64,000 nt of DNA from Chitinophagaceae bacterium (GTDB taxonomy: Bacteria; Bacteroidota; Bacteroidia; Chitinophagales; Chitinophagaceae): NCBI GenBank assembly GCA_027486835.1, contig JAIXOJ010000036.1:48469-112468 (forward strand), in the 5' to 3' direction. The notes below the pieces were generated by a model. It saw only the letters and a list, made by a program, of their open reading frames with translations. It searched no databases and was not told the DNA's origin. Shown here one piece after another: positions 47,734 through 57,128 of the stretch. How positions within the stretch are numbered: the stretch's first letter is position 1; each line of letters starts with the position of its first letter. Both the position numbers and the translations under genes were made by a program.

Positions 47734-48981
47734 ATGATCATTTCTTCCTTTCTATATAAATGCCGCTTACTTCTTTTCTTGGTGGTTGTCTTTTCTGCAA
47801 CCAGCTGGATGGCTTGTAATAAAAGCACCAGCACACCCTCACAGCCAGAGGATACCATTCAGGAAGGAACTATTGTTACCAAAGGTGATTCTGCAATAAT
47901 TACAGTAGGTAAATTAATTGTTACATATTCAAAAACAGCACCTTGTTATCCCTCTTCAGAGGTTTTTACTTTTAAAGCAACCATTCCCAACCTACCTAAT
48001 GGTGCAACTTTTCATTGGTATTTTGGCGATGGGCATATAGATACCGGCACGACCACTAGCCATGAATACAACAATACGGCGGCTTATGTCGTATTAATTG
48101 AGGTGAAAACGAGCAGCAATATATTATTACAACAAGCCACTTTTCCTATAAAAGCTTGGGGGCAACAGTTAAAGCCAATAGCTATCTTTTCAACCAAACA
48201 AGATTTTTCTAGCAATATCAATTACATCACTTTTAATAGTGCATCTAGTGTTAATCACGGATCTATCATTAACCACCATTGGGATTGGGCCGACGGTACT
48301 CCTGCCACCAACACCGCTCAAGCACTCACAAGGCATCTATTTCCAACCGCACCTGTTGACAAGACTTACCCTGTTAAACTTACCATCACCACCGATGCAG
48401 GATGTACCGCAGATACTACGGTTAATGTAGTAGTGCTAGCAAAATACCCCATAACGGGTAGTTTCAATACCGTTTCCCTCAATGCTTGTACCAATGAAAC
48501 GATTGTATTTACGCCCGCCGCCGCCAATGTGCCATCAGGTTCAGAATATTGGTGGCATTTTTCGGATGGTACTGGCGATCTCTCAGGCAGTACGGTAAGT
48601 TATCAATACGCATATATGAATGACTATGACGTAATAATGTACATCAAACTAAATGGAAGGGAGATTTACAGAATAAACAAATTGGTAAATTCAAAAGGAC
48701 GCAATCCAAAGCCAAATGCATCCTTCTACTATACTTGGAAGTCGCAATCAGCCAATGATGTGTTGATATCGTTTAATAGCAATAGTACCATTAAACATGG
48801 GGGAATTGATGGCTACAAGTGGGATTTAGGCAATGGTGTAACCGATAATGATTACAATGCCTATGTTGAAAATACCTACCTCAAAACCAATGCACAAGCC
48901 AATTATACAGCAAGGCTCATAGTAACTGGTAATGGTTGTGCTGATACGGCTTACCAATACTTATCAATACCTGCCAAATAG
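47734..48981 (+). CDS. PKD-domain lipoprotein 3
   Basis: This 415-residue lipoprotein has MIISSFLYKCRLLLFLVVVF and a lipobox ending SWMAC. PKD-like motifs include FHWYFGDGHIDTG, HHWDWADGTP, YWWHFSDGTGD and YKWDLGNGVTDND. It is the most diverged of the three tandem paralogues but keeps the same four-module order and the conserved SACYPS/TAPCYPSSEVFTF segment after the signal. It is followed by a repeat-rich intergenic region. Confidence 0.85.
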   Translation: MIISSFLYKCRLLLFLVVVFSATSWMACNKSTSTPSQPEDTIQEGTIVTKGDSAIITVGKLIVTYSKTAPCYPSSEVFTFKATIPNLPNGATFHWYFGDGHIDTGTTTSHEYNNTAAYVVLIEVKTSSNILLQQATFPIKAWGQQLKPIAIFSTKQDFSSNINYITFNSASSVNHGSIINHHWDWADGTPATNTAQALTRHLFPTAPVDKTYPVKLTITTDAGCTADTTVNVVVLAKYPITGSFNTVSLNACTNETIVFTPAAANVPSGSEYWWHFSDGTGDLSGSTVSYQYAYMNDYDVIMYIKLNGREIYRINKLVNSKGRNPKPNASFYYTWKSQSANDVLISFNSNSTIKHGGIDGYKWDLGNGVTDNDYNAYVENTYLKTNAQANYTARLIVTGNGCADTAYQYLSIPAK

Positions 48982-49120
48982 TATAAGCAATATTTGGGTA
49001 TTCAAACTTGCAGCGAGTCAGGATCGATAGTAGTCAACTATACTGAAAGTCTTGTATTCCATAGTAGTTCTACTATATAACTTCTTTATGGAAAGTCGGT
49101 TTCTAGATACTAGGTGGACA

Positions 49121-49165
49121 ATTCCCCTCTTGAGGGGTGGCGGAACGCCGGGGTGGTAATTCCTC
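49121..49165. repeat. GC-rich REP-like double hairpin
   Basis: CCCCTC/GAGGGG and GGCG/CGCC hairpins lie side by side and are followed by GGGGTGGTAATTCC. I recognise this as a common interspersed intergenic sequence in Bacteroidetes. It has no coding role. The rest of 48982-49219 has no gene. Confidence 0.7.
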
Positions 49166-49219
49166 ACAAGTTATACAACTAGGAAACATTGGTTACCAAT
49201 CTCTTACTCAGAATATTTT

Positions 49220-49254
49220 ACCTACAACTTACAACCAACAACTTACCACCTAGC
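49220..49254. repeat. 7-bp tandem array at the rsmG stop codon
   Basis: Five heptads, ACCTACA, ACTTACA, ACCAACA, ACTTACC and ACCTAGC, end three bases before the reverse-strand stop codon of rsmG at 49258. Confidence 0.75.
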
Positions 49255-49257
49255 AAG

Positions 49258-49884
49258 CTACAGTTTTGGCACATGCAACAAGTACTTCTCTTGAAAATAT
49301 TCCTCTGGAAATAAATCAAATACACTCACCATTCTTGGACGTGTATTACTTTCAGAAATCTCTTGGTGCAAATCGCCTCCTTTCAAGCAAATCAAGCCAT
49401 TGGGTAGAGGGGCTGCATTTCCTTTTCTCAACAAAGGAGCCGACCACTGCCATAAATCTTTGAGTGGGGCAACGGCCCTACTTACTACAAAATGAAATTT
49501 TTTTCCCTTAATAGCCTCTACTCTTGTATGCTCAGTTACCAGATTGGTAAGGCCAACGCCTTCTGCCACGGCATCCACCACCTTTAATTTTTTGCCAATA
49601 CTATCTACCGCATGAAAGTTAACCTCAGGGAAAAATATGGCCAAAGGCACACTTGGAAAACCCCCACCACAACCAATATCCAATACATCCATCCCTGGCT
49701 GAAAATCGGCAATAGCAGCAATGCTCAGGCTATGTAAAATATGATGGGTATATATTTTATCAATGTCCTTACGGGAAATGACGTTTATTTTCTCATTCCA
49801 TTCCGTGTATAAATCTTTTAAAGCGGCAAACTGCTTCAACTGGTGAGGGGTAAACTCTGAGAAATATTTTAAAACAATGTCCAT
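49258..49884 (-). CDS. rsmG: 16S rRNA (guanine527-N7)-methyltransferase
   Basis: This 208-residue class I methyltransferase modifies G527 of 16S rRNA. Its signature is NVISRKDIDKIYTHHILHSLS near residue 36, the SAM-binding VLDIGCGGGFPSVPLAIFFP near 66, an AVDSIGKKLKVVDAV segment near 93, and FVVSRAVAPL near 130. These match GidB/RsmG. It is a core gene, unrelated in function to its neighbours. Confidence 0.96.
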   Translation of the reverse strand: MDIVLKYFSEFTPHQLKQFAALKDLYTEWNEKINVISRKDIDKIYTHHILHSLSIAAIADFQPGMDVLDIGCGGGFPSVPLAIFFPEVNFHAVDSIGKKLKVVDAVAEGVGLTNLVTEHTRVEAIKGKKFHFVVSRAVAPLKDLWQWSAPLLRKGNAAPLPNGLICLKGGDLHQEISESNTRPRMVSVFDLFPEEYFQEKYLLHVPKL

Positions 49885-50108
49885 GTTGTAGTATGCTGTT
49901 GTTGATTCTTGATGACGTAATAAAAAGAAACAGGTTTCGTTTTGTTAGCTTTCTTTAGCCTATCTAGGGGGTAATAACCAGGTTTTGGGTGCTGAATTTA
50001 GAATAATTGCTTCTTTACTTTTTTCACTAAATGTTGCAATAAATAGGTTGTATCAATAAATGTACATTGAACTCCAAAACATAGAGCCCATCACCTACAA
50101 CTAAACAA

Positions 50109-51239
50109 CTATTTCCATTTTTGCTTAGGCCCTCGCCAAAGTGAAGGCAATGTGATGATATAATACAAGACCATCCAAATGTCAAACAGAATAAAAAAAG
50201 GAAACAGATCCAGTTCGTTCAGTTTTTTCATGCTTTTGTAAAACACAATACCTTGAACAAGCCATCGGGTAGCAAGCACTGCAAGGGGTAGCCACCAGTT
50301 AAAACCAATCATGGCAACGATAAGGAGGGGATAAATTAATCCAAAACTGAAGGAGTATAAACCAAGCCATAGTTTATGCTTGGGTTGGTAATATTTAGTG
50401 GTAGTGTAATGACGGTATTTCTGGCGCATCCAATCTTTCCAAGAGGTCTTGGCCTCGCTTAACGTGTGCGATTCTGGGTCAATTACAATTGCAGTGTTGC
50501 GCTTTGTAGCAACCTTATTAATAAACAAATCATCATCGCCACTTGGTATCATGTTAATGGATGAAAATCCCTTCGATTTCATAAATAACGAGCGTTTGTA
50601 ACTCAAATTTCTACCCACGCCCATGTAGGGAATGCCTGCTAGGGCATAAGAAAGGTATTGTAGCGCCGAATGGAATGTTTCAAATCGAATGAGTTTATTT
50701 AGCAACCCTGGTTTTTTATGGTAAGCACCGTAGCCCAATACAACTTCAATACCATTTGTATAGGCTGATTGAATTTTCTCTACCCAATGTTCACTGGCTG
50801 GTACACAATCTGCATCGGTCAATATTAAGGTTTCAAATTTTGCGCTGATGATTCCCATCGATAATGGATATTTCTTTCCAATAATCATTTTAGCATCTTG
50901 TTTCAACTCTAGGTGCTGTAAATTCGGATTAAATGCCTGCTTAAATTCTTCGATTATATATTTACTATGGTCGCCAGAATTATCATTTACCACAATAATT
51001 TCATGCTTTTGTGGATATTCTTGCACGAGAATGCCGGGTAAATTGTTCATTAAGTTTTCGGCTTCATCTTTTGCACAGATAATCACAGATACTGGCTCAT
51101 TAGTAGTACCACCATCTTTAGAAGGCTTGTAAACAGCCAACCGCCTAAAGAGGAATAAATAGTAGCATAACTGGATGAAAACCGCAGCACCAAAAACCGC
51201 GAAAGCAATCAATCCAACTTGGTATAAACTAATGTGCAT
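50109..51239 (-). CDS. Membrane glycosyltransferase family 2
   Basis: This 376-residue membrane GT2 has an N-terminal TM (VGLIAFAVFGAAVFIQLCYYLFL), a GT-A domain with VSVIICAKDEAENLMNNL, VVNDNSGDHS and TLILTDADCVPA, and C-terminal hydrophobic helices after the RQKYRHYTTTKYY segment. This Q/RxxRW-like layout is typical of processive or polyisoprenyl-linked GT2 enzymes. It is away from the main cluster and next to housekeeping genes. An eight-C run (51363-51370) lies 124 bp upstream of its start. The product is unknown. Confidence 0.85.
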   Translation of the reverse strand: MHISLYQVGLIAFAVFGAAVFIQLCYYLFLFRRLAVYKPSKDGGTTNEPVSVIICAKDEAENLMNNLPGILVQEYPQKHEIIVVNDNSGDHSKYIIEEFKQAFNPNLQHLELKQDAKMIIGKKYPLSMGIISAKFETLILTDADCVPASEHWVEKIQSAYTNGIEVVLGYGAYHKKPGLLNKLIRFETFHSALQYLSYALAGIPYMGVGRNLSYKRSLFMKSKGFSSINMIPSGDDDLFINKVATKRNTAIVIDPESHTLSEAKTSWKDWMRQKYRHYTTTKYYQPKHKLWLGLYSFSFGLIYPLLIVAMIGFNWWLPLAVLATRWLVQGIVFYKSMKKLNELDLFPFFILFDIWMVLYYIITLPSLWRGPKQKWK

Positions 51240-51462
51240 GGGACAAAAATAAAGATTCGCACCTCGTATTTAACAAAATAGATAATATCCATCCTAATGG
51301 AAATCTTCTTTTGGTTCTCTCGAGTGTACAGAGCATCAGTTGAAAAAATGAAAATAAACCCTCCCCCCCCTTTTATTTGAATACGGCAATACGGTAAAAC
51401 CGTTAGTTATGTATTGTATGAAACCAGTTAATTTGCTAAAGACTATTATAACTGGGTAAAAT

Positions 51463-51852
51463 TTATTTAGGGTCCTTAATTCCTAGCGATAAACACAGCC
51501 ATCCTGCAATAAAAACCACTCCACCTATTGGGGTTACAAACACTACCCAGTCTAACCCATCAAGGTTGCTAATGATTTTATAAGTAAGTAAATATAAGGA
51601 ACCACTAAAAAGACTTATGCCTAGAATAAATAACCAACCAGATAACTGAATTAGTTTGTTTGGGTAAAATTTGAATAAGACTGCAACAAGTGCTAGTGCA
51701 AAAACATGATAGAATTGGTAGCGTACACCTGTTTCAAATATGCTTACAGTGTGTTCGTTGGCCACCTGCTTTAGCCTATGGGCGGCAAAAGCACCCAGCA
51801 TTACAGATAATGCGCCTAAAAAGGAAGCAGTTTTTAAGAATAAATGATGCAT
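51463..51852 (-). CDS. DUF423 family membrane protein
   Basis: This 129-residue protein has four TM helices. FLGALSVMLGAFAAHRLKQ at residues 11-29 is the DUF423 signature, followed by TGVRYQFYHVFALALVAVL and a SGSLYLLTYK segment. Members (YgdD-type) are inner-membrane proteins of unknown function. It lies 21 bp downstream of aroK on the same strand and is probably cotranscribed. Confidence 0.9.
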   Translation of the reverse strand: MHHLFLKTASFLGALSVMLGAFAAHRLKQVANEHTVSIFETGVRYQFYHVFALALVAVLFKFYPNKLIQLSGWLFILGISLFSGSLYLLTYKIISNLDGLDWVVFVTPIGGVVFIAGWLCLSLGIKDPK

Positions 51853-51873
51853 TGATGGTAAATAATTTGTTGG

Positions 51874-52386
51874 TTATGGGCGAATAATTTCTTTAAAAAA
51901 TGATGCAAGTCCCTTTTGCTCAATTTCAGAGGGTTGTATATGATAAGCAGCTTTCTGGTAAAAAGGCACACGTTCTAATAGTTTATGATGAAGGAAAGAA
52001 GCCAGTTCATCATTGGAAAGTGTACTAATTAAAGGTCGGTGTGCCTTTCCCTCCACCAATCTTTGAACTAAAACAGAAATGGGTTCATTTAGCCATACGG
52101 TTATGCCAAATTGGTTCATCCAATCCATATTACCATGAAAGCAAGGAGTTCCCCCGCCGGTTGCGAGTACAAAATCTTTTTGGGTGGCATAATGCCTCAA
52201 CGCCTCTGTTTCGGTTTGCCTGAAATATGCTTCCCCGTTTTCTTTGAATATTGATTCGATGGTTTTTCCTGTTTTTTTTTCTATCTCGTCATCCAAATCG
52301 GCGGCCGTTAGGCTCATAGCCGAAGCAATTAGCTTGCTGCAATAGCTTTTGCCTGAACCCATCATGCCCACTAAAAAAATTTTCAT
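51874..52386 (-). CDS. aroK: Shikimate kinase
   Basis: This 170-residue kinase phosphorylates shikimate in the aromatic amino acid pathway. It has a Walker A loop (GMMGSGKSYCSKL) at residues 7-19, ADLDDEIEKKTGKTI with the substrate-binding Asp near 30, FRQTETEALR near 55 and ATGGGTPC near 75. LNEPISVLVQRLVEGKAHRPLI carries the lid Arg residues. Size and motifs are normal. Confidence 0.95.
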   Translation of the reverse strand: MKIFLVGMMGSGKSYCSKLIASAMSLTAADLDDEIEKKTGKTIESIFKENGEAYFRQTETEALRHYATQKDFVLATGGGTPCFHGNMDWMNQFGITVWLNEPISVLVQRLVEGKAHRPLISTLSNDELASFLHHKLLERVPFYQKAAYHIQPSEIEQKGLASFFKEIIRP

Positions 52387-52552
52387 TATCAGCTACTAAA
52401 GTTGTTAAGTCTTGGTGATTTTTATTTAAAAAAGTAGAATTGGGAAATAAACCCTAGAATATCAGCTATGCCTTTTGTTGGGAGCAATCAATATGGTAAA
52501 TCCAAAAAAAGAGAAATCATTTTAGTACAAAATACCCTATCACCTAATTTCT

Positions 52553-53737
52553 TTATTTAAAAGCATTGATTCCAGTAATATCCATTCCTGTAATTAATAA
52601 GTGGATATCATGAGTACCCTCGTAAGTGATTACGCTTTCTAGATTCATTAAATGACGCATGATGCTATATTCTCCTGTTATACCCATCCCCCCTAATACT
52701 TGCCTTGCTTCCCTAGCAATATTTGCTGCTAATTCGCAATTGTTTCGCTTGGCCATGCTCACTTGTGCTGGGGTAGCTTTACCCTCGTTCATCAGTACAC
52801 CCAATCGCCAAACTAGCAATTGTGCTTTGGTAATTTCTGTTATCATCTCAGCCAATTTTTTCTGTTGCAACTGAAATGATGCAATTGGCCGACCAAATTG
52901 TTCTCTTTCTTTACTGTATTGCAGGGCGGTATCATAGCAATCCATTGCAGCACCCAAAGTACCCCATGCAATGCCGTACCGTGCTTTGGTAAGGCAACTT
53001 AGGGGGCCTTTTAAGCCTACGATGTTTGGTAGAATATTTTCTTTAGGCACCCTAACGTTATCAAATACTAATTCACCTGTTGCACTAGCCCTTAGACTCC
53101 ATTTGTGGTGGGTAGTAGGGGTGGTAAATCCTTCCATACCTCTTTCTACTATCAATCCTTTTACAGCACCCTGCTCATCTTTTGCCCAAACTACCGCCAC
53201 TTGCGCAAATGGCGCATTGCTAATCCACATTTTAGCACCGTTTAGAATAACAAAATCCCCATCCGATTTAATGTTGGTTATCATTCCACTTGGGTCGCTA
53301 CCATGGTCTGGTTCTGTTAGTCCAAAACAACCCAACCATTCGCCACTAGCTAATTTGGGCAAATACTTTCTTTTTTGAGCCTCACTACCATAAGCATAAA
53401 TAGGAAACATCACTAGACTTCCCTGAACACTAGCAGTAGAACGAACGCCACTATCACCTCTTTCTAGTTCTTGCATCATCAAGCCATAACTGATATAATC
53501 AAGCCCCCCTCCGCCATATTCTACAGGAACAGTTGGCCCAAAGCAGCCCATTTCGCCCATTTGTTGAACGATGTGTTGTGGAAACTGAGCCGACTGTGCA
53601 TAGTCTTCAATAATGGGGGATATTTCTTTTTTTACGTAGTTACGTACACTTTCTCTTATCAGTTTGTGTTCGTCGGTTAGTAAATCATCTAAAGCAAAGT
53701 AATCAGGGGATTGAAATTGATCAATTCTGGCAGCCAT
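52553..53737 (-). CDS. gcdH: Acyl-CoA dehydrogenase, glutaryl-CoA dehydrogenase-like
   Basis: This FAD-dependent dehydrogenase has 394 residues. FGLTEPDHGSDP near residue 137 and KMWISNAPFAQV near 169 contact FAD and substrate. The ARYGIAWGTLGAAMDC segment near 250 and VITYEGTHDIHLLI near 370 with the catalytic Glu match the glutaryl-CoA dehydrogenase subfamily, which oxidises and decarboxylates glutaryl-CoA in lysine and tryptophan breakdown. The gene stands alone with no pathway neighbours. Confidence 0.88.
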   Translation of the reverse strand: MAARIDQFQSPDYFALDDLLTDEHKLIRESVRNYVKKEISPIIEDYAQSAQFPQHIVQQMGEMGCFGPTVPVEYGGGGLDYISYGLMMQELERGDSGVRSTASVQGSLVMFPIYAYGSEAQKRKYLPKLASGEWLGCFGLTEPDHGSDPSGMITNIKSDGDFVILNGAKMWISNAPFAQVAVVWAKDEQGAVKGLIVERGMEGFTTPTTHHKWSLRASATGELVFDNVRVPKENILPNIVGLKGPLSCLTKARYGIAWGTLGAAMDCYDTALQYSKEREQFGRPIASFQLQQKKLAEMITEITKAQLLVWRLGVLMNEGKATPAQVSMAKRNNCELAANIAREARQVLGGMGITGEYSIMRHLMNLESVITYEGTHDIHLLITGMDITGINAFK

Positions 53738-54120
53738 AAACCATTTATTTTTTGTGAAATAGAAAACGGTAACTACACTTTCCGATGCTTTATTAATTGT
53801 TGTGGCAAAGCAAGTGCATTCATCAAATATAGGTGAGTAGTTGATATTGTTAGCAGAATAACGAAAGGCGAATCATAACCTTTTTAGCATAGTGCGTTGC
53901 TATATCTAAAAGAGACATTTATACACTATGATTTTGTAAATCGTTAAAAAAGAATCTTGATTCCAGCGTTTAATAAAGCATACACGAATAATCCAATGAA
54001 GGGAGGAATGGCAAATTTGGGGTAGCCACGATGCATGTTACCTCCCTACAATGGTTTATAATTCTTGTATTTGTAGCATCCTTCCAAGAAAATGTTTTTT
54101 CAGTAATGAATATATTTACC
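53738..54120. other. Intergenic region without a supported gene
   Basis: This stretch holds no open frame with a recognisable family and no clear hairpin. A minus-strand frame that covers 53970-54179 is made partly of the heptad array and is not credible. It contains the upstream region of the acyl-CoA dehydrogenase gene. Confidence 0.5.
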
Positions 54121-54155
54121 ATTCTCCATTCTCCACTCTCCATTCTCAATTCTCC
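54121..54155. repeat. 7-bp tandem array containing a stop codon
   Basis: Five heptads (ATTCTCC, ATTCTCC, ACTCTCC, ATTCTCA, ATTCTCC) overlap the 3' end of the DUF3050 gene. On the coding strand the stop TGA and the last codons (for Met-Glu-Asn) lie within the array. Confidence 0.85.
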
Positions 54156-54916
54156 ATTGCCTCCAAAGCCCCATCCCAAAGTTGAATTCTCTTTTCCAAT
54201 GCGGTAATTACAGCAGCTTCCGCTTCATCCCACAGGCTGGGTTCAGTTCCACATAAATGAGCCGTCATGGCTAAAGCTAGATGGCTGTGGTGTCCACCAT
54301 CCACCTCAATATGTCGTTCGAGGTAGTACTTAAAAGTAGAAACGCTTTCTGGAAAACTTTGTTGAATATCTTCCACCAATTTCATGAACATATTGGGAAT
54401 TAAATCTTCCCTGCCAAAGGTGAAAACTGCAGCTTGAATATGCGCTTTATCAGTAGCAATAACATCAAAAGTATTCGATACAAAAGCCCTCGCTGCTGCT
54501 GGTAATTGGACGTTTGTTAATGCCTTATTTACATCCGGATTTTCATGTAACTGTAAGAGCAATGCGTTAATAATGCTCGTATTTGCGCCACATTGGTTCA
54601 TAGCACTCAAATACAATTCAAAATGGCTGATTCTATTACCCTGTTCATCCACATCTGACTCTTCACCTACCACAATCTCGTTAATCAAAAATCGGGTGTT
54701 AGCATCCCCTTTTGGATACCAAGGAATCGTAGTGCAGGTTAATTGGTTTTGTAGCGATTTTAAAAGCGACATAAAATCCCATACAGCATAAACATGGTAC
54801 TGCATGAAAATTTTCAAATCATCGATTGACTTAATTCGATGATACAATGGGTGGTGTATAATCTGCTGGCGATACGGTTCAATCTTTTCATTTAGTTGGG
54901 CAATTCTATCATTCAT
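54146..54916 (-). CDS. DUF3050 heme-oxygenase-like fold protein
   Basis: This is a 256-residue all-helical protein. FMQYHVYAVWDFMSLLKSLQ near residue 37, LTCTTIPWYP near 60, INEIVVGEESD near 80 and YYLERHIEVDGGHHSH near 205 are the conserved blocks of DUF3050, which belongs to the heme-oxygenase-like fold group. The conserved His, Glu and Asp residues could bind a metal, as in diiron members of that fold. The substrate is unknown. The 3' end merges into a heptad array. Confidence 0.85.
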   Translation of the reverse strand: MNDRIAQLNEKIEPYRQQIIHHPLYHRIKSIDDLKIFMQYHVYAVWDFMSLLKSLQNQLTCTTIPWYPKGDANTRFLINEIVVGEESDVDEQGNRISHFELYLSAMNQCGANTSIINALLLQLHENPDVNKALTNVQLPAAARAFVSNTFDVIATDKAHIQAAVFTFGREDLIPNMFMKLVEDIQQSFPESVSTFKYYLERHIEVDGGHHSHLALAMTAHLCGTEPSLWDEAEAAVITALEKRIQLWDGALEAMEN

Positions 54917-54992
54917 ACTTCATCAAGTTAAAGTATTGATTACAATTTACTGATTGATAGGTTCTGACTTTACGATTATTTTAATCAAAAAA

Positions 54993-55207
54993 GGGGGCAT
55001 AAAAGTTTTTCGCTTTTACTGTGCCAAACTGCAATGCTGTTGATGTTTGATCAATGCTAACTACCAAATAAAAAGTTAAATGCGCTAAATAAATAAAGTT
55101 TAAAAATATTTTGTAATCAATCCCAGGCAAACATTCCAGTTCACTCTCCTTTGGAGAGGGGTTGGGGTGAGGTTTAAATTATGGGGCGAAAAACTTTTAT
55201 TCACTAA
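54993..55207. mobile_element. MITE-like element, copy B, with internal insert
   Basis: The left terminus (GCATAAAAGTTTTTCGC) and right terminus (GCGAAAAACTTTTAT) match the other copies, and the interior contains GGAGAGGGGTTGGGGTGAGG. About 110 bp of unrelated AT-rich sequence replaces part of the left interior, making it twice as long as the 93-bp form. No target duplication is clear. Confidence 0.7.
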
Positions 55208-55209
55208 AC

Positions 55210-55249
55210 AAAAAAGGGGTTGCTCTTTAACAGAACAACCCCTTTTTTT
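55210..55249 (-). terminator. Terminator of the sialate O-acetylesterase gene
   Basis: A6-GGGGTTG (55210-55222) pairs with CAACCCC-T6 (55236-55248) across a 13-nt loop. On the minus strand this gives a hairpin and T-run about 120 bp after the esterase stop codon. Confidence 0.85.
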
Positions 55250-55368
55250 GAGGTAAAAAGTTTCCAGCAAAGTATTTCGTTATATTATTACAATAAACTA
55301 AATATAATTTTTCTTGGGTTCAGTAAGCAATCGTACAAATAATTTATTACCTGCTACCAGCTATTTAC

Positions 55369-56883
55369 TTATTCTGGAACATCGGTTCTAAAAGGCGATG
55401 CGGGTAAATTGTCGGAGTTAAATAGGTTTACATCTGGAACGGAAGCCCAGCCATATCGTACTGCCTTTGGTGCTGCAATGCCATCTCCTGTAACTACTAC
55501 TGTGTTTCCTTTAATTATCGCTTTAGCAGGCACAAACTTTTTGCCATCCGCAGAAATGGTGAATCCTTTTAAATCCCCATCTTTTGCTACCAATCCTTTG
55601 CTCACATGGTCAAAGCTGATGGTTACGGCATTGTCCTTAACTGCATAACTTTTGTATAAAGGACCTGAGTAAATAATCTTTTCTTGATAAGCCAGCGCCC
55701 TTGCAGCCAAAGAAAGTCTTTCGCCTACTGGTTGTTTGTTGGATGGATGAATATCAGCAGAATCGCCACAATCAGTGGTAACCACCATGGCCACATTGTT
55801 TACCTTTTGAAGGGAAAGTAATTGAGCTTCTCTAATTTCTGGAGTCATTCCTTTAAATGGAGCAATTTGCACAAACAAAAAAGGAAAATCACCTTGTTTC
55901 CAGTTGCTTCTCCAGTCTTTTATGAGCGTAGGAAATAATTTCTGGTATTGTTTTGCACGACCATTATTGGCCTCACCTTGATACCATATTACCCCTTTTA
56001 TGGCATACGGAACCAAGGGGTTAATCATTGCATTGTATAAACCTCCACATGCTCCAGAAGTAGCCGGATTTTTGGGTATAGTTGGTTTTTTGGGAATTGG
56101 TTTTCCAGCAGCAGCGGCAACAAGCGTATCTGCAACCCATTTAGCGAGTATATCTTTTTCTTCTAGCTTAAATTTCTCTAGTTGGGCGGGAAAATCTACT
56201 ACAGATTTATCGTATGCTTTTACCAAAGCAAGTAAAGCCGTGTCATTTTCTAACGCTGCCCTAGTTGTCCAGTTTTCAGCAGGTGTACCGCCTACAGCAG
56301 AAAAAAGCAAGCCAATAGGTACATTCAGTTTTTTGTGCAATGCCCTACCAAAAAAGAACCCAACAGCAGAAAAATTCTTTACAGACGCAGTGTCGCAAAT
56401 CACCCATTTTGATTTTGCCTCATAAATTGGTGTATCCGAAGCGTTTCTTGCAACCTGATATTGCCTAATTAAAGGAAAATTGGCCGTAGCAGCTTCCTCT
56501 TGCCAGTTAAGAATAGGCTTTTGTCCATTGCGCAAACCCAATTGGCGTTCCATATTACTTTGACCACCGCAAACCCAAACCTCGCCCACCAGTACATTGT
56601 CGATGGTAACTACATTTTCGCCAGAAATAACCATTTTAAATGGACCTCCGGCTTTTAATGGATTAAGTTTCACACTCCATTTCCCACCTTGCGCTACCGT
56701 TGTTTGCTTTTGACCTTCAAATTCAACGGTCACTTTTTCACCATCCTTGGCAGTACCCCAAACAGGAACAGCAACGCCCCTTTGCAACACCATGTTGTTG
56801 CTAAAAAGACTATTGGGTTTTACTGCGGCAAAACTTTTTGCACACAGCAATAAAACTAAAAAGGGTAACATCATTCTTTTCAT
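55369..56883 (-). CDS. Secreted sialate O-acetylesterase-like enzyme
   Basis: This SGNH-type carbohydrate esterase has 504 residues, with a signal peptide (MKRMMLPFLVLLLCAKSFA). LFSNNMVLQRGVAVPVWGTA opens the family's N-terminal beta domain. VWVCGGQSNME near residue 105 contains the nucleophile Ser in block I, and VIWYQGEANNG near 300 is another conserved block. DIHPSNKQPVGERL near 385 carries the catalytic Asp/His. Enzymes of this family remove O-acetyl groups from sialic acids or xylan-like glycans in the periplasm or outside. Substrate choice is not evident. Confidence 0.93.
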   Translation of the reverse strand: MKRMMLPFLVLLLCAKSFAAVKPNSLFSNNMVLQRGVAVPVWGTAKDGEKVTVEFEGQKQTTVAQGGKWSVKLNPLKAGGPFKMVISGENVVTIDNVLVGEVWVCGGQSNMERQLGLRNGQKPILNWQEEAATANFPLIRQYQVARNASDTPIYEAKSKWVICDTASVKNFSAVGFFFGRALHKKLNVPIGLLFSAVGGTPAENWTTRAALENDTALLALVKAYDKSVVDFPAQLEKFKLEEKDILAKWVADTLVAAAAGKPIPKKPTIPKNPATSGACGGLYNAMINPLVPYAIKGVIWYQGEANNGRAKQYQKLFPTLIKDWRSNWKQGDFPFLFVQIAPFKGMTPEIREAQLLSLQKVNNVAMVVTTDCGDSADIHPSNKQPVGERLSLAARALAYQEKIIYSGPLYKSYAVKDNAVTISFDHVSKGLVAKDGDLKGFTISADGKKFVPAKAIIKGNTVVVTGDGIAAPKAVRYGWASVPDVNLFNSDNLPASPFRTDVPE

Positions 56884-57035
56884 ATTGCATCATTATTTGG
56901 TTAAAAAAAAGTAAAGCGAATCCATTAGTGTAATTGCCTAAAGTTCTTTTGGAATAACCCATCAATCCTTTTACTGGCAATCGTTTGCGGCAAATATATT
57001 GGTGTGGTTATTTCCTTTATCAATGAAGTTTCAGA

Positions 57036-57128
57036 GGGTGCATAAAAGTTTTTCGTTTTGCCCCTCGCCTTTGGAGAGGGGTTGGGGTGAGGTTTAAATT
57101 ATAGGAGCGAAATTTGTTTATGAACCCT
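57036..57128. mobile_element. MITE-like element, copy C, disrupting a toxin gene
   Basis: GGGTGCATAAAAGTTTTTCG opens this 93-bp copy, and the interior GGAGAGGGGTTGGGGTGAGG is intact. The right terminus is decayed (GAAATTTGTTTATGAACCC). It lies where the RelE/ParE-like toxin gene at 57099-57257 loses homology, so it truncated that gene. No target duplication is visible. Confidence 0.75.

Noticed and set aside
49121..49165. Possible small RNA gene
   Set aside because: The two hairpins match a common interspersed intergenic repeat type, and no promoter or terminator accompanies them.
53970..54179. 69-codon minus-strand open frame
   Set aside because: It consists largely of the heptad array and overlaps the end of the DUF3050 gene.
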